Positions 8,403 through 12,794 of a stretch of DNA of 12,794 nucleotides are shown here, piece by piece. The stretch comes from Conidiobolus incongruus B7586 (Eukaryota > Entomophthoromycota > Entomophthoromycetes > Entomophthorales > Conidiobolaceae). Each line of letters starts with the position of its first letter. Position 1 is the first letter of the stretch. The notes under the pieces are model-generated. The model was not told the origin of the DNA. It did no database searches and saw nothing but the letters and a program-made list of their open reading frames with translations. The position numbers were made by a program, and so were the translations under genes. The DNA lies in contig JNEM01014799.1 in NCBI GenBank assembly GCA_000697335.1, positions 1 through 12,794 of the forward strand, read 5' to 3'.

Positions 8403-10020
8403 CAAATTTGGTAAATTTTCTATTAAATCCTCAATTTTGTATCATAAAATGATTTCTGCGTGTAATGGGGTAAATGTATTGACAATAGAAATTTTTTTGC
8501 AATACACACTTTAGTTGAATAGTGTGAAACAACGATCTATTATTTTAGTTGATTTGATTTGGTAGCTGCTGTTGAAGCTATTCCAATACTTTGGTAAGTT
8601 TAGTAATTATATTCAAATTAATCAATATATGTCCTATTATTACCATTCCAATTTCTTCCAATTTAGATATCCAACTTTGCCAAGTTCTTCATAAAGCTTG
8701 TTTATTTTCCAATTTTTTAATAATTTTAAAATAGCTTTTTAAAGTGATTTTTTATTTGTGATTTTTATCAACAATGGTTAAAATATATGATGTTCTAAGA
8801 TCAAAAAAAATTTGATCTTTTTAAATGAAAATCATGCCCATATTTAATTAATTTTTGTTAATGCCATCAAGTTTAGCAGTTAAAATAGTTTTGAATATAA
8901 TTTACTATTTGATAAAGTGAAGATAATCAAATTTAAAGAGTGCTTCTTTTCTTGTAAATAACAAATAATTTTAAATTGTTAAAATATGTCGAAAATAGTA
9001 ATAATTTTCAATAAAAAATTAATTATATAAATTCATCCCCTTAATTATTATTTGTAAATTAACCCTTTTAATTACTTGAAATTGAATGCTCTACCCATAA
9101 ATATTGTAATAAATTTTCATATTAACCTGTAAATATTTATTAAATATCATCACATTGTATGCCAGAGTAACAATGAATTGTTAACAGTTATGATTGATAT
9201 ATGGAAAATTATATTATCAGCAGTAGAATTGAAAACCCATTAATGTATATTACCAGGAATAAAAGGTAATATCAAACTAATCTCAATTATATATGATTTA
9301 TTTTATTCTTTTGTAATATGTTACTTAATAAATAGTTTAGGTAATAAATTTACTAATCATTTAAATTTTGTCAGAAAACAATGAGTATATATATATATAT
9401 ATACAAAATTGAAGAGTTATTTTTAATTAAAGAATTCAGCATAAGTTATATAAAATTCAAATTTCTCAGTCAAATATATATTCTAAATAATAATTTTTAT
9501 TTTCAAAAACTGATTTTTCTTTTTTTCCCCCAAATAACTTTTTTGAATATATGAATTATTAAATTTCTTTAGATTTTTTTAATATTACTTAAAAATAATT
9601 AAAATTTTCAAATATATTATTTATTAATATTATTGATTATAATAGATATATTATATGTTAATTTGAATTAAACTAAGTTATCAAATTAATTTAAGTTTTT
9701 TGACTTTTCAATAATATATAATAATATATGAGCTTTAATGTAATATTTATATTTTTATATTATCTTTAATTTATACCTTAATCTATTTGTTTTAATATCA
9801 ATTTTAATATATTTAATTTGTTAATTTCAATTTTTTATTAATAAATAATATTAATTAACTTTGAATATATATTATAAAAAATATATGGAATATATATTAT
9901 AAATATTACTTTGTAATTTAAATAATGGGAATTTTTTGTGATTGAAAAAAAAAATAAATATTTTAATATATAAAAAGTAAAAATTAATATATATTATAAA
10001 ATTAATAATTTCTTTTATTT
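8403..10020. other. AT-rich region with a weak coding-like patch
   Basis: The segment at about 8520-8745 has balanced composition and long open plus-strand frames (see findings). The rest is A/T-rich. An inverted repeat, ATATTACC/GGTAATAT with a 10-base loop, lies at 9247-9272, and an AT microsatellite lies at about 9388-9402. No gene, tRNA or transposon is otherwise supported. Confidence 0.5.
9247..9272. repeat. Inverted repeat with 8-bp perfect arms
   Basis: ATATTACC at 9247-9254 pairs with GGTAATAT at 9265-9272 across a 10-base loop. The central GG/CC pairs make it more stable than most chance hairpins here. No downstream U-tract or adjacent gene explains it. Confidence 0.5.
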
Positions 10021-10035
10021 TTAATAACTTTTTGA
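10021..10035 (+). repeat. Left terminal inverted repeat of the mariner element
   Basis: TTAATAACTTTTTGA matches the right end in reverse complement except for one T in the run. The similarity stops just inside (GATAC on this side). Confidence 0.5.
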
Positions 10036-10080
10036 GATACTTTTAGCAAAGATCTAACACCTAAAAAACAATTCTTTTTA

Positions 10081-11035
10081 TTAAAGACTGAAATTTGATA
10101 TTTCACAAACTAATTAAATTTTTTTGCAAAAATTTTCTTTCTTGCAAGCTAGTTTTTTAATTACCTAAAACAATTATAATCACATGGGTTATAATTTAAG
10201 GAATATACTAGATATGGTAGTTTTTTCCAGTTATTTTTAATTAAAAAGTTTTTTACAATTTTAGATTTATGTATTTTATAATTTTCATGCAAAATAATAG
10301 GTTTTCTCAAATTATATTGAGAATACCAATTAAAAATAATTTTATATAAAAAAGAAATATAAAGTTTATTATTAATTAATTTTCTTTTAAAAACTAAATA
10401 AAAATAGCATATGCTATTATAATCCATTACAACAATTAACATTTGCTTATCAATAAAGTGTTTATTTAAAAAAATTTATAGAGGAGGTTGATTTAACTTA
10501 ATCTAACACTTTAATTTATGTTTTGGTAAAGGATTATACAAAAAAATCTAAGATTCATTAATTGTAATAATTCAATATAAAAGCTTTAGTTTCTAGCTAT
10601 ACCTTAGTAAGTTTTGTTTAACAATAGCTACTCTAACTTTTTTTAAGCTTTAGTTAAATTATAAAGTACCTATTTTATATTTTTATTAATTAATTTTAAT
10701 TTAAACTTAAATATATATAAAATACTTATGTAACTAATATTAAAGTGTTTTGATAATTCTTTAACTAAAATAAAAAGGTGCTTTTCAATATATTTTTTTA
10801 TTTTATTAATAATTAGAAAAGTAATAGTTGAAATTAATTTTCTAGATTTTAGCAAGTTTTAGGTAGTTTCTCTCTTAACTTTAAAGTAATTTACCTAGTA
10901 ATAAATTGTTGATTTAGATAATACTTTATTACTAAAAGCTGTTTGTAAATTTTAAATAATTTTAGAGAATTTATGGTTAAGTTTTATTGATACTAAAATA
11001 AAAAACTTTTGATGGTTATTATTTGTTTTAAACAT
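10081..11035 (-). pseudogene. Mariner transposase, inactivated
   Basis: This is the remains of a cut-and-paste transposase of the D34D class, starting at the ATG at 11033-11035. The order is: a first helix-turn-helix region (LSKSTIYY), the linker KSRKL in place of SGRPRK, a second helix-turn-helix (VKELSKHFNISYISILYIF), then a decayed WVPH box where W is TAG, P is L and H is Y. A one-base shift near 10640, in an A-run, leads to the first catalytic block, read as INES at 10551-10562, where D has become N, followed by TAG for the W of DESW. A second shift near 10443 leads to an open frame holding ILHENYKIH (second D now E) and, exactly 34 residues later, NPCDY with the third D intact. It continues with CFR-LKN to a final stop near 10081. 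Nearly all stops replace Q or W codons. Family and direction are certain; activity is lost. Confidence 0.85.
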
Positions 11036-11076
11036 AATTAAATTAAACAACTAATTTTAAAAAATTATTTTTTTAA

Positions 11077-11092
11077 TCAAAAAAGTTATTAA
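11077..11092 (-). repeat. Right terminal inverted repeat of the mariner element
   Basis: The reverse complement reads TTAATAACTTTTTTGA. It is followed outward by an (AT)n run at 11092-11110, which may have been the AT-rich target. Confidence 0.5.
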
Positions 11093-12794
11093 ATATATAT
11101 ATATATATATAATTTAAAACTATTTATTTTGTTATTTGTTTTGTATATATTTTTTTATTTGAAACTAATAATATGTTTGAAAAATCAGAAATTAAAAAAT
11201 TTCCCATTTCTTTAAATCTATAATAATAATATAATAGTACTAGGGAATATGTTAAGATCATTATTTTAATAATAACTATAAATATATAATATTTTCAATT
11301 TCTATAAAAATTTAAATAATCAAATAATTTTATATATATAAATATAGTATTGAATTATTTTAGTCAAATTATGATAGAATTATCAATATATTTAAAAATT
11401 ATTAATATAAAACTATTTACAAAATTAATGTAATTATTAATTTAAATATATCTTAGTTTAATTATAAAATTATAATTTGGAATTAACTTGAATAAATTAT
11501 AGATTAACCAAATTAAATCTTATTAGCATTTTACTAGACTATATTTAAATAATCTCATTATTATCCAGTTATTGCATACTTATTACTATATATATCACCT
11601 ATTACTTTGGAAAAGCAAAGAGTGATATTTTTAAAAAATGAAGAATATATAAGTTACTTATCCTTGAAATTATTTATTTATACAGAATATTTATATGATT
11701 ATAAAATATTATTTAATAATTTTATAAAACTATAAAATAAGTAAGTGATAATCAAATCTCGTTAAAAAACCTATCTCAAACTTTAGCCATTGAAATAAAA
11801 TAAAAATCTTAATAATAAGGTCTTAGCTTATTAATAATTATAATTTCAATTTTTTTCAATAATATTTTATAAAATTTTATGATTTTTTTATATATTTGAA
11901 TTATACTAAAAAGTCAATCTTTGTGATAATAATATAAATGGATTATTTTTTAATAGATTTGAATTTTACCAAGCATTATTTGATTAGGATATTTTCTAAT
12001 ATTTTATATTAAACTAATATTAAAATATTTATTAATTTATTAAATAAAAATTCATTATATCTATATAATTATTATTCAAGCACTTTATTATAAAAGATAT
12101 TTAGAAATTGATTTAAAATCAATTATATAATGATTTTATATTTAATTAATATAATTTAATAGAAGTCAATGATTCATTAAAATATTAAATTGGTATTTTT
12201 TATAACAATTATTAAATATATTAATATAAATTATAAAAAGTGATAATAATATAGTTCTAAGCTTAAATTCAATATATTTTTTATTAAATTTTATTTTTTA
12301 TTATTATTTTGAAATTTTAATAAAAATTAAAAATTAAAAATATATTTCTCTATATTTAATTAAATATTATAGCTGTGTTTTTCTATATTATTTTATTATA
12401 TAATTATTTTTTATTTAGTTTTCAATAAAAAGTAATAATATAAATTATTTTCTAAGTTAAAAAAATATGAATTTGATTATTTTCATAAATTAAAAGCAAT
12501 TATAAATCTTATCTCGCTTAAGTATCAATAATTTTCCTTATTTATTCTTTTTATTATTATATTCTTTATTTATATGATTATATATAAAAAACCTTATTTA
12601 ATATAATATTGATTTTTATTATTTATAATGTTTAATAAATTAAAAATCTAATTAAAAATAAAATTATTATAATTGAAAATATTTATAATTATAATATATC
12701 TTATATCTTTAAGTTATAATTTAATTATAATAATTATGTATTAATTAAAAAATTACCAATTAAATTAAAATATATTAACTCAAAAATAAATTAA
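11093..12794. other. Extreme A/T desert
   Basis: This is nearly pure A and T with an (AT)n run at its left end and many short A/T palindromes. No coding frame, RNA gene or transposon remnant is visible. Confidence 0.65.

Larger units (their letters stand above)
10021..11092 (-). mobile_element. Mariner-type DNA transposon, mutated copy
   Basis: The element is bounded by terminal inverted repeats of about 15-16 bases. TTAATAACTTTTTGA at 10021-10035 matches, apart from one extra T, the reverse complement of 11077-11092. The repeats lie 45 and 41 bases outside the ends of the transposase reading frame, and the total of 1072 bases is close to the usual size of mariners (about 1.3 kb). A/T-only flanks prevent a clear reading of the TA target-site duplication. 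The copy is dead, with many stops in the transposase, and no second copy lies in the window. Confidence 0.7.

Noticed and set aside
11093-11112. AT run as a telomere or replication origin
   Set aside because: It is a plain (AT)n microsatellite beside the transposon end, and nothing else supports an origin.
1-12794. CRISPR array, tRNA, rRNA or prokaryotic operon
   Set aside because: No spaced direct repeats, cloverleaf or rRNA motifs were seen. The gene structure and the SPRY and GPCR families point to a eukaryote.
1-12794. Mitochondrial DNA
   Set aside because: The A+T content would fit, but the intact gene is a nuclear family with a membrane anchor and no mitochondrial genes are present.

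Overview
The window is extremely AT-rich eukaryotic DNA, by eye well over three quarters A+T. A few more GC-rich islands coincide with genes or gene remains. The only intact protein-coding gene is a single-exon gene of 420 codons for an Ssh4/Ear1-type SPRY-domain membrane protein on the minus strand (6257-7519), a family known from fungi. The strong A+T bias, the very short candidate intron and the remains of a rhodopsin-like GPCR suggest an early-diverging fungus. My best guess is an Entomophthoromycotina lineage such as Conidiobolus, which is known for low GC and many GPCR-like genes. This placement is inference.

Layout from left to right: 1-2497 is AT-rich DNA with no convincing gene. 2498-3276 (+) holds a decayed GPCR gene in which TM1 to about TM6 can still be read. 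3784-4120 (-) is a GC-rich coding fragment with a PPxY motif and an in-frame stop. 4861-5170 (-) is a fragment of a membrane protein. About 5989-6256 is the 3' flank of the SPRY gene, with a GAT microsatellite and a possible poly(A) signal. 6257-7519 (-) is the intact SPRY gene. Its upstream region, up to about 8200, contains a candidate leader intron, a G-quadruplex motif and a 14-codon upstream ORF. 8520-8745 (+) is weakly coding-like. 10021-11092 is a whole-length but heavily mutated mariner-type DNA transposon with short terminal inverted repeats, its transposase on the minus strand. The right end is an almost pure A/T desert.

The genes do not form a pathway. The picture is one selected gene among neutral DNA and the remains of at least three host genes. 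The mariner copy has lost its glutamine and tryptophan codons almost entirely through C-to-T or G-to-A changes, and by hand count it is depleted in CpA/TpG relative to neighbouring DNA. This is a RIP-like pattern that would be notable in this part of the fungal tree. No intact new multi-gene system was found.
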